Source of the DNA: Liquorilactobacillus capillatus DSM 19910
GTDB lineage: Bacteria > Bacillota > Bacilli > Lactobacillales > Lactobacillaceae
Reading direction: 5' to 3'
DNA length: 64,000 nucleotides
Assembly (NCBI RefSeq): GCF_001434915.1
Contig: NZ_AZEF01000032.1
Span: forward strand, 88,701-152,700
Shown here: positions 35,940-45,615 of the stretch, piece by piece
How the letters are laid out: every line of letters begins with the position of its first letter
Numbering within the stretch: position 1 is the stretch's first letter
The notes under the pieces: generated by a model
Told to the model about the DNA's origin: nothing
Seen by the model: only the letters and a program-made list of their open reading frames with translations
The model's database searches: none
Made by a program: the position numbers and the translations under genes

Positions 35940-37322
35940 TTGAGCAAGATTAATTACTTATTAATTAAGGTTCGCGAAAATACGACCCCGATTCAGTTGA
36001 TAGTTATTTCTTACTTTTTGATGATACTCTTGGCCTTTTTTTTATTATGTTTACCTTTTTTTCGAAAAGCGGGGGTAACAGTTTCACTACTAGACACTTT
36101 TTTCATGGCAGTTTCGACTGTTAGTGTAACCGGCTTGACGACCTTTCCCCTACATGAGGTCTACAATAATTATGGCATCATCTTGTTAGAAGCGCTTTTT
36201 CAAATAGGCGGTTTAGGAATTACCATGTTGGCAACGGTGGGGATGGTTTTGGCTCGAAAGAGGATTACATTGCATCAGCGACAGTTGATCCAAATCGACA
36301 TGAACCAACCACGCTTGAGCGGAACAGTGAGGTTAGCATATTCTGTTTTTGGTTTAATGATGATGTTGCAGTTTGTCTTCGGAATTCTTTTTTCGTTGTA
36401 TCTGTACTTTGAACGCGGCTATGCCCATATCAGTAAAGCTTTTTTTGAGGGGTTCTATATCGCTATTTCGGCAGTTACTAACGCTGGGTTTGATGTGACA
36501 GGAACTTCAATCATGCCCTTTAAACATGATTATTTTTTCTTAACGACTGTTATTTTCCTAATAGGTGTTGGCGGAATTGGTTTCCCGGTGCTAACGGAGC
36601 TGCGTGAGTGGGCTGGAACTAGGTTAAAACAAAAAAGTGGACAGAAATTCAGGTTTTCCTTGTTTGTTAAACTCGCTGTTTTTTTCGCTTTGTTATTTTT
36701 TATATTAGGAACGCTTTTGATATTATTTTCTGAAACACGAGGAGCTTTTGCTCATCGTAGTTTGACCGACAAACTGATGACAGCGATGTTTTACAGTGCG
36801 TCAACACGGAATGCTGGTTTGCAGTTAGACTCACTAAGTACCTTTAATACAACGACTATGCTGATTTTTTCGCTACTTATGTTTATCGGGGCAAGCCCTA
36901 GCTCTGTTGGTGGTGGTGTCCGAACAACAACAATTGGAATCCTAATTCTTTACATGTATTCTTTCATTCGCGGTCGGCGCAATGTTAATATTTTTGGACG
37001 GCAGATCGGACAAGAGGATATCCAAAAGGCAGTTGTTGTCGTGAATTTATCTGTTTTATTATGTGGGACTGCTATTTTGATCTTGTCAGCAACGGAAAAG
37101 CAAACATTAACAGCTTTGATCCTGGAAGTAACATCTGCTTTTGGGACGACAGGGCTTTCTTTAGGGATAACCGGCTCATTAAGCATTGTTGGTAAATGGG
37201 TGATCATTATTTTAATGTTTATCGGTCGCGTGGGTATGCTGTACATGTTGATGTTGTTTGTTTCTAAGCGTAAAAAGGACCTTAGTTATAGTTTTCCTAC
37301 AGAAAGAGTAATTATTGGGTAA
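35940..37322 (+). CDS. ktrB: Potassium uptake channel subunit, KtrB/TrkH family
   Basis: A 460-residue membrane protein with four M1-P-M2 repeats. The selectivity-filter loops can be seen as SVTGLTT (repeat 1), AVTNAGFDV (repeat 2), ASTRNAGL (repeat 3) and TSAFGTTGLS (repeat 4). It normally needs a cytosolic KtrA ring, which is not encoded nearby. The frame starts at TTG (35940) with AAAGG somewhat far upstream; ATG choices lie well inside the first helix. Confidence 0.9.
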   Translation: MSKINYLLIKVRENTTPIQLIVISYFLMILLAFFLLCLPFFRKAGVTVSLLDTFFMAVSTVSVTGLTTFPLHEVYNNYGIILLEALFQIGGLGITMLATVGMVLARKRITLHQRQLIQIDMNQPRLSGTVRLAYSVFGLMMMLQFVFGILFSLYLYFERGYAHISKAFFEGFYIAISAVTNAGFDVTGTSIMPFKHDYFFLTTVIFLIGVGGIGFPVLTELREWAGTRLKQKSGQKFRFSLFVKLAVFFALLFFILGTLLILFSETRGAFAHRSLTDKLMTAMFYSASTRNAGLQLDSLSTFNTTTMLIFSLLMFIGASPSSVGGGVRTTTIGILILYMYSFIRGRRNVNIFGRQIGQEDIQKAVVVVNLSVLLCGTAILILSATEKQTLTALILEVTSAFGTTGLSLGITGSLSIVGKWVIIILMFIGRVGMLYMLMLFVSKRKKDLSYSFPTERVIIG

Positions 37323-37437
37323 CTTATTGGTGTTAGATACTTAAAATATTCTCATTGACTTTAAATTTATACACGAACGTTAGGAATCATATGTTATAAT
37401 CGAAATTGCGAGGACTTTTATTTTTGGAGGCTTATTC

Positions 37438-38208
37438 GTGAAAAATGAGGAATCACGTTGGTTAGAGGTATTGAAAATCGCTCTGCCATTATGTTTAAGT
37501 TACATTCCGATCGGTCTTGCTTGCGGTATCTTGTTGAATGTAGCGGGATTCAACGTGATTTTGACAGGTTTGGTTTCGATCTTGGTGTTCTCAGGTGGTG
37601 CACAGTTTCTGTTAGCTTCAATGCTGACAGCCAATGCGCCGGTGCACACAATCTTGATTATGCTTTTTTTCCTAGAACTACGTTATGCGCTGCTGGGATC
37701 TAGCATATCACAGTACTTACGAAATACGAGTAAGAAGTTTTTATATATCTTTGCTGTTTCATTGAATGATGAAAACTATGCCGTTAATTATTTGAAATTT
37801 GCAACAGATAAAAATTGGACACCTAAAGATGCACTGATGGTTGAACATTATTCGCTTCTTTTCTGGGCGTGTGCGAATATTATTGGCAGTCTGATCGGGA
37901 ATCTCTTATCAGTTGATCTTGCAATTGTTGATTATGCATTAACGGCTTTATTCCTATATATGATCGTAATGCAAGTTGTAAATAAGCTGACTATCGTAGT
38001 TAGCTTTGTAGCAGCTATTTTTGCGATTATTTCGATGGTGCTTCTTAAGAGTACTATGGGATTAGTTATTTCGACCTTGCTGGCATCGTTTGTTGGTTTT
38101 GCGCTGGAAGATTACTTAGTTAAGCGCGATAAGAAGAGAGGCTTCTTATTGAAAAAGATCAAGCCTAAGGCAAGTCGGCGGGTCGTTAGTAAGTCGGGGG
38201 ATAATTGA
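37438..38208 (+). CDS. azlC: Branched-chain amino-acid exporter large subunit
   Basis: A 256-residue membrane protein of the AzlC family, with N-terminal ALPLCLSYIPIGLACGILLN and VFSGGAQFLLASML motifs and about seven hydrophobic segments. It starts at GTG, with TTGGAGG seven bases before. Together with AzlD it forms an exporter of branched-chain amino acids or analogues. Confidence 0.9.
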   Translation: MKNEESRWLEVLKIALPLCLSYIPIGLACGILLNVAGFNVILTGLVSILVFSGGAQFLLASMLTANAPVHTILIMLFFLELRYALLGSSISQYLRNTSKKFLYIFAVSLNDENYAVNYLKFATDKNWTPKDALMVEHYSLLFWACANIIGSLIGNLLSVDLAIVDYALTALFLYMIVMQVVNKLTIVVSFVAAIFAIISMVLLKSTMGLVISTLLASFVGFALEDYLVKRDKKRGFLLKKIKPKASRRVVSKSGDN

Positions 38209-38555
38209 TGATGACAGCAAAAACTATGGAACATTTAATTTTAGTGATCCTTTCAATGCTTGTCGCTTTTGGGCCGCGTTTTATCCCTTTACGTATTTTC
38301 TCAACGCGTGATATCCCTAAATGGTTTAATGAATGGATGAAGTATGTACCCGTTTCATTATTTACGGCATTGGTTGTCAAAGATGTTTTCATTAATACTG
38401 GCGAAGGCTATGTCTTTACGGGTATACATAATATGGCAAAAATTATTGCTTCGTTAATAGTAATAGCAGTGGCATATCGATCACGCTCAATGGGGCTTTC
38501 AGTTATCCTAGGGTTAGTGGCTGTTACTATCTTAGCAATGTTCTTACCGGTTTAA
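38208..38555 (+). CDS. azlD: Branched-chain amino-acid exporter small subunit
   Basis: A 115-residue AzlD-type protein with four membrane segments; GPRFIPLRIF near residue 24 is the family hallmark. Its ATG overlaps the azlC stop in the sequence TGATGATG, so the two are translationally coupled; ATG at 38211 is the alternative. A terminator follows. Confidence 0.9.
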   Translation: MMTAKTMEHLILVILSMLVAFGPRFIPLRIFSTRDIPKWFNEWMKYVPVSLFTALVVKDVFINTGEGYVFTGIHNMAKIIASLIVIAVAYRSRSMGLSVILGLVAVTILAMFLPV

Positions 38556-38594
38556 TAATAAATAAAAGTATAAACTAATAATTAGTCTAAATGA

Positions 38595-38634
38595 GCTAAG
38601 TTAAAAAGATAATTTTTGACTTAGGTCTTTTTTT
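38595..38634 (+). terminator. Terminator after azlCD
   Basis: GCTAAGTTAAAAA and TTTTTGACTTAGGT pair over 11-12 bp, followed by TTTTTTT. Confidence 0.75.
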
Positions 38635-38660
38635 GTAGTAAGAATTCACTTAAGTAATTA

Positions 38661-38964
38661 CAGACTACCTTCATAATTTGTCCTTAATGCTCGAAGCCTA
38701 GGCGACTGTTGTCACACTTCTTTAACGTGTTCCAACAGTCAGACTTTTATGCTTAAGTCTCAATTACTCGTAGTCAAAGGCAGACTACCTTCGTAATTTG
38801 TCCTTAATGCTCGAAGTCTAGGCGACCGTTGTCACACTTCTTTAACGTGTTCCAACAGTCAGACTTTTATGCTTAAGTCCCAATTACTCGTAGTCAAAGG
38901 CAGACTACCTTCGTAATTTGTCCTTAATGCTCGAAGTCTAGGCGACCGTTGTCACACTTCTTTA
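38661..38964. repeat. Tandem 120-bp intergenic repeat, two and a half copies
   Basis: Copies start at 38661, 38781 and 38901, exactly 120 bases apart; the third breaks off at 38964. Copies differ at only a few bases. Each unit can fold: AAGTCT...GACTGTTG pairs with CAACAGTC-AGACTT, enclosing ACAC/GTGT, and CTTAATGC pairs with GCTTAAG outside. The junction between units gives GTAGTC/GACTAC. Copies 2 and 3 carry GACCG for GACTG, a mismatch in the inner stem. No open frame, no T-run and no spacer variation (not CRISPR). It lies between the azlCD terminator and the cfa promoter. Confidence 0.9.
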
Positions 38965-39088
38965 TTTGTGTCATAAAAGCGCTCTTTTCCAAACAACTTT
39001 TTTCAAGATTATGAAAAAGTGTGTGAAAAGTGATAGAATACTATTGTTTAGTTACGAATTGAGTAAAAAGCGGAGGTTAGAGACAGTT

Positions 39089-40276
39089 ATGATCGACAAA
39101 ATATTCTACAAAAAAATGTTGAGCAAATCTTTCAGCATCCCAGTTCGAGTAAATTATTGGGATGGTGACAGCGAGCAATATGGCGAAGGAACACCTGAGG
39201 TAACAATTACCTTTAAGGAAGCTGTTCCAATTAAAGAATTAATGCGCAATGCCTCCATTGCTTTAGGCGAGGCGTACATGGATGGCCGTATCCAGATCGA
39301 TGGTTCGATTCAAGCTTTAGTTAGATCCGCTTATGAATCAGCAGGAAGTTTCTTTTACAATAGCAAATTGAAACGTTTTCTGCCCAAACAATCACATTCG
39401 GAAAAAAGTAGTAAAACGGATATCCAGAGTCATTATGACCTGGGAAATGATTTTTATCGTTTATGGCTTGATCCTTCAATGACATATTCTTGTGCCTACT
39501 TTGAAAATGACAAGGATACACTTGAACAGGCACAATTAAATAAAGTACATCATATTATTCAGAAACTAGATCCACAACCTGGTAAAAAGCTACTTGATAT
39601 CGGATGTGGCTGGGGGACTTTAATGCTGACGGCTGCCAAAGAGTATGGGTTAGATGCCTCAGGGATTACCTTGAGCGAAGAACAATATACTTTTGTACAG
39701 AAAAGAATCAAGGAAGAAGGTCTTGAAGGGAAGGCTCACGTTTATCTGGAAGATTATCGTGAACTCCAAGAAGGACCGTTTGACTACATTACAAGTGTCG
39801 GCATGTTCGAACATGTTGGTAAAGAGAATCTGGGGACTTACTTCCAAACAGTTGCTGATTATTTGAGTGATAATGGAGTGGCATTGATTCACGGAATAAC
39901 ACGCCAGCAAGGTGGAGCCTTTAATGGCTGGATCAACCAGTATATTTTCCCTGGCGGCTATATTCCTGGAATGACTGAGAACTTACAGCATATCATTGAT
40001 GCTGGAATGCAGGTTTTTGATATGGAAACGTTGCGCCGCCATTACCAACGGACATTGGAAATCTGGGATAAAAACTTCCAGCAGAACCTCGATGTTATTT
40101 CACAAAAGGCGGATGAAAAGTTTGTTCGTATGTGGGATCTATATCTACAAGCCTGCGCAGCTTCTTTTGAATCCGGCAATATTGATTGTATTCAATATTT
40201 GATCTCTAAGGGGCCAAGTGGTAGAACGTTACCTAAAACCCGTGATTATATTTATAATAATCCTATTATTAAATAA
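39089..40276 (+). CDS. cfa: Cyclopropane-fatty-acid-phospholipid synthase
   Basis: A 395-residue SAM-dependent enzyme adding a methylene bridge to unsaturated acyl chains of membrane phospholipids, typical of acid and stationary-phase adaptation. The N-terminal lipid-binding region is followed by the SAM motif [16 protein letters not shown] (near residue 170), GITLSEEQ, and the active-site region SVGMFEHVG. The start is taken at ATG 39089, after GCGGAGG (12 bases away); the frame continues 41 codons upstream into repeat-edge and promoter sequence that is unlikely to be translated. TAGAAT near 39035 may be the -10. Confidence 0.93.
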   Translation: MIDKIFYKKMLSKSFSIPVRVNYWDGDSEQYGEGTPEVTITFKEAVPIKELMRNASIALGEAYMDGRIQIDGSIQALVRSAYESAGSFFYNSKLKRFLPKQSHSEKSSKTDIQSHYDLGNDFYRLWLDPSMTYSCAYFENDKDTLEQAQLNKVHHIIQKLDPQPGKKLLDIGCGWGTLMLTAAKEYGLDASGITLSEEQYTFVQKRIKEEGLEGKAHVYLEDYRELQEGPFDYITSVGMFEHVGKENLGTYFQTVADYLSDNGVALIHGITRQQGGAFNGWINQYIFPGGYIPGMTENLQHIIDAGMQVFDMETLRRHYQRTLEIWDKNFQQNLDVISQKADEKFVRMWDLYLQACAASFESGNIDCIQYLISKGPSGRTLPKTRDYIYNNPIIK

Positions 40277-40297
40277 AATTCTGATAGTGATAAAATG

Positions 40298-40339
40298 AAA
40301 AAGATAGCTAACCTGTATTGGAGGAAAGCTATCTTTTTT
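40298..40339. terminator. Terminator between cfa and the LacI gene
   Basis: AAAAAGATAGCT and AGCTATCTTTTTT form a perfect stem with T-runs on both strands, serving the two convergent genes. Confidence 0.8.
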
Positions 40340-40370
40340 GAGTTATGTATAGCTATTTAGGTGAGTTGAT

Positions 40371-41369
40371 CTAAAGTGATCGTTTCTTAACACTTTGACG
40401 CTCAGTGATCTCAATATCTGTAAAGGCATTTTGATACTGACCATTTATTAAGTAGGCGGCACCAAGGTAGCCCATTTGATAGAAGTCCTGGGTAACGCTT
40501 GTCAATTGTGGTTGGACTATTTTACAGAGGTAAGTGCCATCAATCGCGATGATCGACAAATCATTTGGGACATTCAAATTTAGTTTAGCGGCTTGATTCA
40601 ATAAACCAACGCCGACAAGGTCGCTACCAGTGATAATAGCAGTTACCTTTTTTTGCTGATGATAGTTGAGCATTGCCTGTTCACCAGCTGTATAACTATA
40701 ATTACCTGGTTGAATCCAACTTTTTTGCGGGATAATACCATTTTCAAGTAGAGCACGTTGATAACCGGCTAAACGCTGCTTACCTGTGTGGGCACCAGAT
40801 TCAAGATCAATACCAGCTAATCCAATACAGCGGTGTCCCATTTCAATCAGGTATTTGGTAGCTTCATAACCAATCTGATAGTCATCAGAAGCAACATAAT
40901 TAAGGGTGGGGTCTTTAAATGAAATTGAAATGAAGCGAAAGGGAACGCGAGCTGATTTTAAGAGTTTAAGGTTCTCCGCGAATAGATCGACGGAGAGAAG
41001 TAGAATTCCCATAATAGGACGTTCAAGAGCCGTTGTAAGAGCTCGTTGTTGCGATTGTGCATGATGGTCACCTGCGTACAAAATGATAACTCTTTTATTA
41101 GCTTCCGTAGCTTTTTTCTGAATACCATCAATAATCGCTTCAGAAAAATTAGTTTTAGTTGAATTTACGATGATGGCAATAACATTACTTTTTTGTGTGA
41201 CTAGTTCTGTCGCAGCCATATTTTTTTTATAGCCTAATTTAGCTGCAGCTGCATTGATAATCGTAGCTGTTTTTTGGCTGAAGAAGCCCTCTTTATTTGA
41301 AAGAACCCGTGAAACGGTAGCAACTGAAAAACCAGTTTCACGCGCAATATCTTTAATCGTTATCCCCAT
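40371..41369 (-). CDS. LacI/GalR-family transcriptional regulator
   Basis: A 332-residue repressor: N-terminal helix-turn-helix (TIKDIARETGFSVATVSRVL) and hinge helix region, then a periplasmic-binding-type sugar domain. It is divergent from a sugar transporter and oligo-1,6-glucosidase pair and is the likely local regulator, acting on two identical GTAAACGTTTAC palindromes in the shared promoter region. The effector is presumably an isomalto- or malto-oligosaccharide. Confidence 0.9.
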   Translation of the reverse strand: MGITIKDIARETGFSVATVSRVLSNKEGFFSQKTATIINAAAAKLGYKKNMAATELVTQKSNVIAIIVNSTKTNFSEAIIDGIQKKATEANKRVIILYAGDHHAQSQQRALTTALERPIMGILLLSVDLFAENLKLLKSARVPFRFISISFKDPTLNYVASDDYQIGYEATKYLIEMGHRCIGLAGIDLESGAHTGKQRLAGYQRALLENGIIPQKSWIQPGNYSYTAGEQAMLNYHQQKKVTAIITGSDLVGVGLLNQAAKLNLNVPNDLSIIAIDGTYLCKIVQPQLTSVTQDFYQMGYLGAAYLINGQYQNAFTDIEITERQSVKKRSL

Positions 41370-41462
41370 ATACTCTTCCCCTTAAATTATAGATATATTT
41401 CAATTCTACCGCGTGCAGCTCTAAATTAAAACATTAAAATCCTTTTGGGACGATCTTTTTCC

Positions 41463-41474
41463 GTAAACGTTTAC
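41463..41474. promoter_or_regulatory. LacI-type operator 1
   Basis: Perfect palindrome GTAAACGTTTAC, identical to the one 32 bases downstream. Confidence 0.7.
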
Positions 41475-41492
41475 TAAATTTCAAAAAAACTA

Positions 41493-41521
41493 TTGTAAAC
41501 GTTTACTGTAAGTGCTATAGT
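41493..41521 (+). promoter_or_regulatory. Promoter of the sugar transporter/glucosidase operon
   Basis: TTGTAA (41493-41498) and TATAGT (41516-41521) with a 17-base spacer. The -35 element overlaps operator 2, so bound repressor would block polymerase. Confidence 0.65.
41495..41506. promoter_or_regulatory. LacI-type operator 2
   Basis: Perfect palindrome GTAAACGTTTAC overlapping the -35 box; centre-to-centre 32 bases from operator 1, three helical turns, suitable for cooperative binding. Confidence 0.7.
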
Positions 41522-41563
41522 TCTTAGTGAAAGCAGTTACGTTAAACTTATGAAGAGGAGTGG

Positions 41564-43003
41564 ATGGATATGGATAGCAAGGCAGGATCAGCAGTGACCG
41601 TAAAGAAAAAAGGTATGCCGGTCAAGAAAACAGCAACAACTAAGAAGGCCCAAATATCAAACTCATTACCGTCACTATCATTAAAGACTATTTTTGCAAT
41701 GACTTTTGGCTTTTTTGGGGTTAATATGGCGTTCTCATTGCAGTCATCACAGATGGGGAGAATATTTCAAACGATCGGAGCAGATCCAACTAAGTTAGGC
41801 TTCTTCTTTATTTTACCGCCATTAGCTGGAATGGTAGTTCAACCGTTAGTCGGAAAATATTCAGATCTGACGTGGTCGAATAAATTTGGACGTAGAATGC
41901 CGTACTTGATATTAGGTGCACCAATTGCAGCTCTTGTAATGGTGTTACTACCTAATGCCGGTTCATTTGGTTTTGGTTATGCATCGATCGCAGCGTTGAC
42001 TTTTGGAGCAATTGCTATTTTATTTATGGATTTATCAAGCAACGTTTGTATGCAGCCGTTCAAGATGATCGTCGGCGACATGGTGAATGAGAATCAAAAA
42101 GATTTAGCTTGGTCATGGCAGCAATCATTTAGTAACCTTGGCGGTGTTATCGCAACTATTTTTCCTTTTTTACTGACAGCATTGGGTGTTGCTAATGTTG
42201 CTAAACAAGGTGAGGTTCCGCTTTCCGTTAGATTATCCTTTTATATTGGTGCTGCGATCTTATTAGCAACTTCTATTTATACAATCGTAAGCGTTAAGGA
42301 ATATGATCCTCTTTCTTATGCCAAGTACCATCATATTGATACCAAAGCTCCGCAAGAAAAACCTTCTTTATGGGCATTAGTTAAGAGAGCTCCGCGGTCT
42401 TTCTGGGAAGTGTCATTCGTTCAGCTATTTGATTGGTTTGCTTTTCAATATTTATGGACATACGCTACAGGTGCAATTGCCAAAAATGTTTGGAACACAG
42501 CGGATACGGCTTCAGCAGGTTATCAAGCTGCCGGTAACTGGTATGGAATCTTAACCTGTGTTCAATCTGTCGCTGCTGTTATCTGGGGCTTCGTGGTTCT
42601 TTCAAGAACGAGCCCATATAAGAGAAAGTTCTGGTTTAGAGTTGGTTTGTTTAGTGGTGCTTTAGGCTTTATCGGTGTTTTCTTTACGCATAATCAATAT
42701 TTATTGTTACTACCATTTTGTTTGATTGGTATTTCTTATTTAACGATGCAGACAGAAGCCTTTTCAATCTTTACTTCATCACTTGATGGTAAAAATGAGG
42801 GCGCTTATATGGGGCTCTTCAACTGTGGGATCTGTTTACCGCAGATTATTGCTTCACTGCTTAGTTTTATCATTTTCCCATTGATCAATAAATCAATGCC
42901 AGGAATGATCTTAGTTGCGGGTCTTGTAATGTTATTGGGTGTTTTCGCAGTCGGTATAATCAAAGAAGACACACCACAAACTGGACTTACAGGTAAAAAA
43001 TAA
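41564..43003 (+). CDS. MFS sugar transporter (SLC45/GPH-like)
   Basis: A 479-residue, 12-helix major-facilitator transporter with a basic N-terminal tail of about 35 residues. The loop motif GKYSDLTWSNKFGRRMPYL between helices 2 and 3 is typical of the sucrose/maltose-type SLC45 relatives found in lactobacilli next to alpha-glucosidases. It should import the disaccharide or isomalto-oligosaccharide that the next gene cleaves. ATG 41564 lies close to AGGAG; ATG 41570 has better spacing and would shorten the protein by two residues. Confidence 0.85.
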   Translation: MDMDSKAGSAVTVKKKGMPVKKTATTKKAQISNSLPSLSLKTIFAMTFGFFGVNMAFSLQSSQMGRIFQTIGADPTKLGFFFILPPLAGMVVQPLVGKYSDLTWSNKFGRRMPYLILGAPIAALVMVLLPNAGSFGFGYASIAALTFGAIAILFMDLSSNVCMQPFKMIVGDMVNENQKDLAWSWQQSFSNLGGVIATIFPFLLTALGVANVAKQGEVPLSVRLSFYIGAAILLATSIYTIVSVKEYDPLSYAKYHHIDTKAPQEKPSLWALVKRAPRSFWEVSFVQLFDWFAFQYLWTYATGAIAKNVWNTADTASAGYQAAGNWYGILTCVQSVAAVIWGFVVLSRTSPYKRKFWFRVGLFSGALGFIGVFFTHNQYLLLLPFCLIGISYLTMQTEAFSIFTSSLDGKNEGAYMGLFNCGICLPQIIASLLSFIIFPLINKSMPGMILVAGLVMLLGVFAVGIIKEDTPQTGLTGKK

Positions 43004-43035
43004 AGTTTAAGAGAGTATTTTAAGGGAGAGAATTG

Positions 43036-44709
43036 ATGATGAAGAAAAAATGGTGGCAAAAAGCAGTTGTTTATCAGGTTTATCCACGTAGTTTCCAAGA
43101 TAGTAATGGTGATGGAATCGGTGATTTAGCGGGTGTACTGCAACGATTACCGTATATCAAAAAGTTGGGAGTAGATGTTATCTGGCTCAATCCAGTTTAT
43201 AAGTCACCAGATAAAGATAACGGTTATGATATAAGTGATTACCGCGATATTCAACCTAAGTTTGGTAATATGGAGATCTTTGATAAACTCTTGCATGAAG
43301 CGCATCGATTGGGCTTGAAAATTGTAATGGATCTGGTTGTTAACCATACTAGTGATCAACATAAATGGTTTCAAGAAAGCCGCAAGTCTGTTACTAATCC
43401 CTACCGTGATTTTTATATCTGGCGTGATGGACGCAATGGAAAGGCACCAAATAATTGGGGCTCTTACTTCGGCGGATCAACATGGGATTACGATGAAGCG
43501 ACTAAGCAGTATTACTTGCATCTATTTGCGAAAGGCCAGCCGGATTTAAACTGGGAAAACCCTACAGTACGTGAAGAAATATGGAAACTGATGCGCTTTT
43601 GGTTAGATAAAGGGATTGATGGGTTCCGCATGGATGTGATCAACTTTATCTCTAAACCAGCAGGACTACCTGATGCGCCTAATCCCAAAAATGCAGAATA
43701 TGCTGATGTTGAGCCGATGGTTGCTGATGGGGCTAAGGTAAACGATTATCTGCGAGAAATGAATGAACAGGTCCTATCTAAGTATGATGTGATGAGTGTC
43801 GGAGAGATGCCCAGTTCTAAGCCAGAGGATGCGGTTCAATATAGTGGCTTAGAGGCCGGTGAGTTAAATATGGTCTTTCAATTTGATCATGTGACGCTGG
43901 CACTGAATGATGATCCTCGTCTAGGAAAGTGGGATGATAAGCCGATTCAGTTAGTTGATCTAAAAAGGGCTTTATCTCGCTGGCAGCAAGCTTTAGACGG
44001 TAAAGGTTGGAATAGTCTTTATTGGAATAATCATGACCGTGCACGTGCAGTATCGCGTTTTGGTAATGACAGTCCTGAGTTCAGGGAAAGATCAGCTAAG
44101 ATGCTGGCGGCAACTCTGCATATGATGCAGGGTACTCCTTATATCTACCAGGGTGAAGAATTAGGGATGACGAATGCTCATTTTACTGACTTACAGCAGT
44201 ATCGTGATATTGAATCGTTGGAAGCCTATCATCAGCTGGTTGAAAAAGAAAAACTGACCGACCATGATAGTATGATGCGTTATTTAGCAACAGAATCACG
44301 GGATAACGCCCGGACGCCAATGCAATGGGATGATTCACAGAACGCCGGCTTTACAGAGGGGACACCTTGGCTAGAGCTGAATAAAAATTACCATGAACTG
44401 AATGCTCAGCGAGAGTTAGAAGATAAGGATTCTGTCTTTTATTTCTACCAAGAATTGATTAACATGAGGCATAAGAGTGATTTGATCGTCTATGGTGATT
44501 ATTGTGAACTTGACCCTGCAGATAATGAAGTTTTTGCCTATAAACGCCATTATGAGGGTAAAACATTGCTAGTTATCAGTAACTTTACAGCTAAAGATGT
44601 TACCCGGTCATATGATGGTGAAGTGCAAAAGAAATTACTGCTTAGCAACTATGAAGATGATTTAAAAACACGATTACGACCATATGAAGTCAAGGTATAC
44701 AGTTACTAA
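43036..44709 (+). CDS. malL: Oligo-1,6-glucosidase (GH13)
   Basis: A 557-residue cytosolic alpha-glucosidase of the GH13 clan. Conserved regions: VVNHTSDQHKWF (region I), DGFRMDVINF with nucleophile Asp200, VGEMPS with acid Glu257, and NNHDRARA with Asp334. The residue after the nucleophile is Val, which in this subfamily marks alpha-1,6 specificity (isomaltose, isomaltulose, dextran oligomers), whereas maltases carry Thr. The codon run TTG-ATG-ATG offers three starts; an ATG after GGGAGAG is chosen. dexB is an alternative name. Confidence 0.9.
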   Translation: MMKKKWWQKAVVYQVYPRSFQDSNGDGIGDLAGVLQRLPYIKKLGVDVIWLNPVYKSPDKDNGYDISDYRDIQPKFGNMEIFDKLLHEAHRLGLKIVMDLVVNHTSDQHKWFQESRKSVTNPYRDFYIWRDGRNGKAPNNWGSYFGGSTWDYDEATKQYYLHLFAKGQPDLNWENPTVREEIWKLMRFWLDKGIDGFRMDVINFISKPAGLPDAPNPKNAEYADVEPMVADGAKVNDYLREMNEQVLSKYDVMSVGEMPSSKPEDAVQYSGLEAGELNMVFQFDHVTLALNDDPRLGKWDDKPIQLVDLKRALSRWQQALDGKGWNSLYWNNHDRARAVSRFGNDSPEFRERSAKMLAATLHMMQGTPYIYQGEELGMTNAHFTDLQQYRDIESLEAYHQLVEKEKLTDHDSMMRYLATESRDNARTPMQWDDSQNAGFTEGTPWLELNKNYHELNAQRELEDKDSVFYFYQELINMRHKSDLIVYGDYCELDPADNEVFAYKRHYEGKTLLVISNFTAKDVTRSYDGEVQKKLLLSNYEDDLKTRLRPYEVKVYSY

Positions 44710-44726
44710 TTAGTAAGTTTAACGTA

Positions 44727-44774
44727 CAAAACGAAGGGAGCACGAGACAAAAGTCTCAAACTCCCTTCGTTTTG
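44727..44774. terminator. Hairpin terminator between glucosidase and DedA genes
   Basis: CAAAACGAAGGGAG and CTCCCTTCGTTTTG form a perfect 14-bp stem, with a nested GAGAC/GTCTC hairpin. The T-run is inside the stem end rather than after it, so the class is probable, not certain. Confidence 0.65.
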
Positions 44775-44846
44775 CGTCCCTTGGAAGATATCGACGCGAA
44801 GTCAGTAAGGATATCGGTTTAAGGGTTGACCTGTAACTCAGATATA

Positions 44847-45464
44847 TTAATTTGAGGTATTCTTTTTTCGACGCCAAATGAAGAAACTAACGATAGCAAT
44901 AATAATCAAGAGTAAGAGTGCAACTTTGCCGTAAGTCTCAATAAGAGCGACAATATGCGGCCAAGCATGTCCTGATAGGCGACCAACAAAAATCAGGACA
45001 GTATTCCAGATCAGAGTTCCGGCAGCCGAGAGGGCGATAAAACGAAGAAAAGGATAGCCTGACATTCCCGCTGGAATTGATACTAAGCTACGAATAACCG
45101 GGATGAAGCGGCCAAAGAAAATAGCGGCACCTCCATGACGGTTAAAAAAAGCTGCGGCCTTCGTGATATCGGTCGGCTTTAAGCGTAGAATCTTCCCCCA
45201 GCGGCCAGCGAGTATTCTTTGCAGACGTTCAACGGATAAGAAACGGCCAACTGCATAAAGAACTGTGGCTCCAATAATAGCGCCGAGAGTTGCAGCAATG
45301 ATACTTCCCCAGACATTCAAATTACTAGAAAGTGTGATAAAACCAGTAAAGGCAAGAATGACCTCAGATGGAATTGGTGGAAAAATATTTTCAATGGCAA
45401 TCAAAAAGGCGATCCCAAAATAACCGTATTGATTAATAATGTCTATTAAAACAGATGTATTCAT
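44847..45464 (-). CDS. DedA/SNARE-associated family membrane protein
   Basis: A 205-residue membrane protein with the DedA core: ENIFPPIPSEVILAFTGF near residue 25, and GRFIPVIRSLVSIPAGMSGYP near residue 117, with conserved acidic and Arg residues. Family members are lipid (undecaprenyl- or phosphatidylethanolamine-type) flippases or proton-dependent transporters; which activity applies here is not visible. Confidence 0.88.
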   Translation of the reverse strand: MNTSVLIDIINQYGYFGIAFLIAIENIFPPIPSEVILAFTGFITLSSNLNVWGSIIAATLGAIIGATVLYAVGRFLSVERLQRILAGRWGKILRLKPTDITKAAAFFNRHGGAAIFFGRFIPVIRSLVSIPAGMSGYPFLRFIALSAAGTLIWNTVLIFVGRLSGHAWPHIVALIETYGKVALLLLIIIAIVSFFIWRRKKNTSN

Positions 45465-45550
45465 GCAGCTCTCCCTTAAAAGTAGATTTTAATAATTGTA
45501 ACTTTTTTGAGTCGAGTTGGTCAAATATAATGAAAGACACTTACAACCTG

Positions 45551-45579
45551 TTAGTGTTGCGGGTAAAAAATGTTATACT
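45551..45579 (+). promoter_or_regulatory. Promoter for the membrane-anchored protein gene
   Basis: TTAGTG (45551-45556), 17-base spacer, TATACT (45574-45579), 37 bases before the chosen ATG. Confidence 0.5.
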
Positions 45580-45615
45580 GAGATAGTCAGTTATTTAAGC
45601 GAGGGGGTGCGGAAG

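Noticed and set aside
38661-38964. CRISPR array
   Set aside because: The period is a single 120-bp unit repeated whole, with no alternating repeats and variable spacers and no cas genes.
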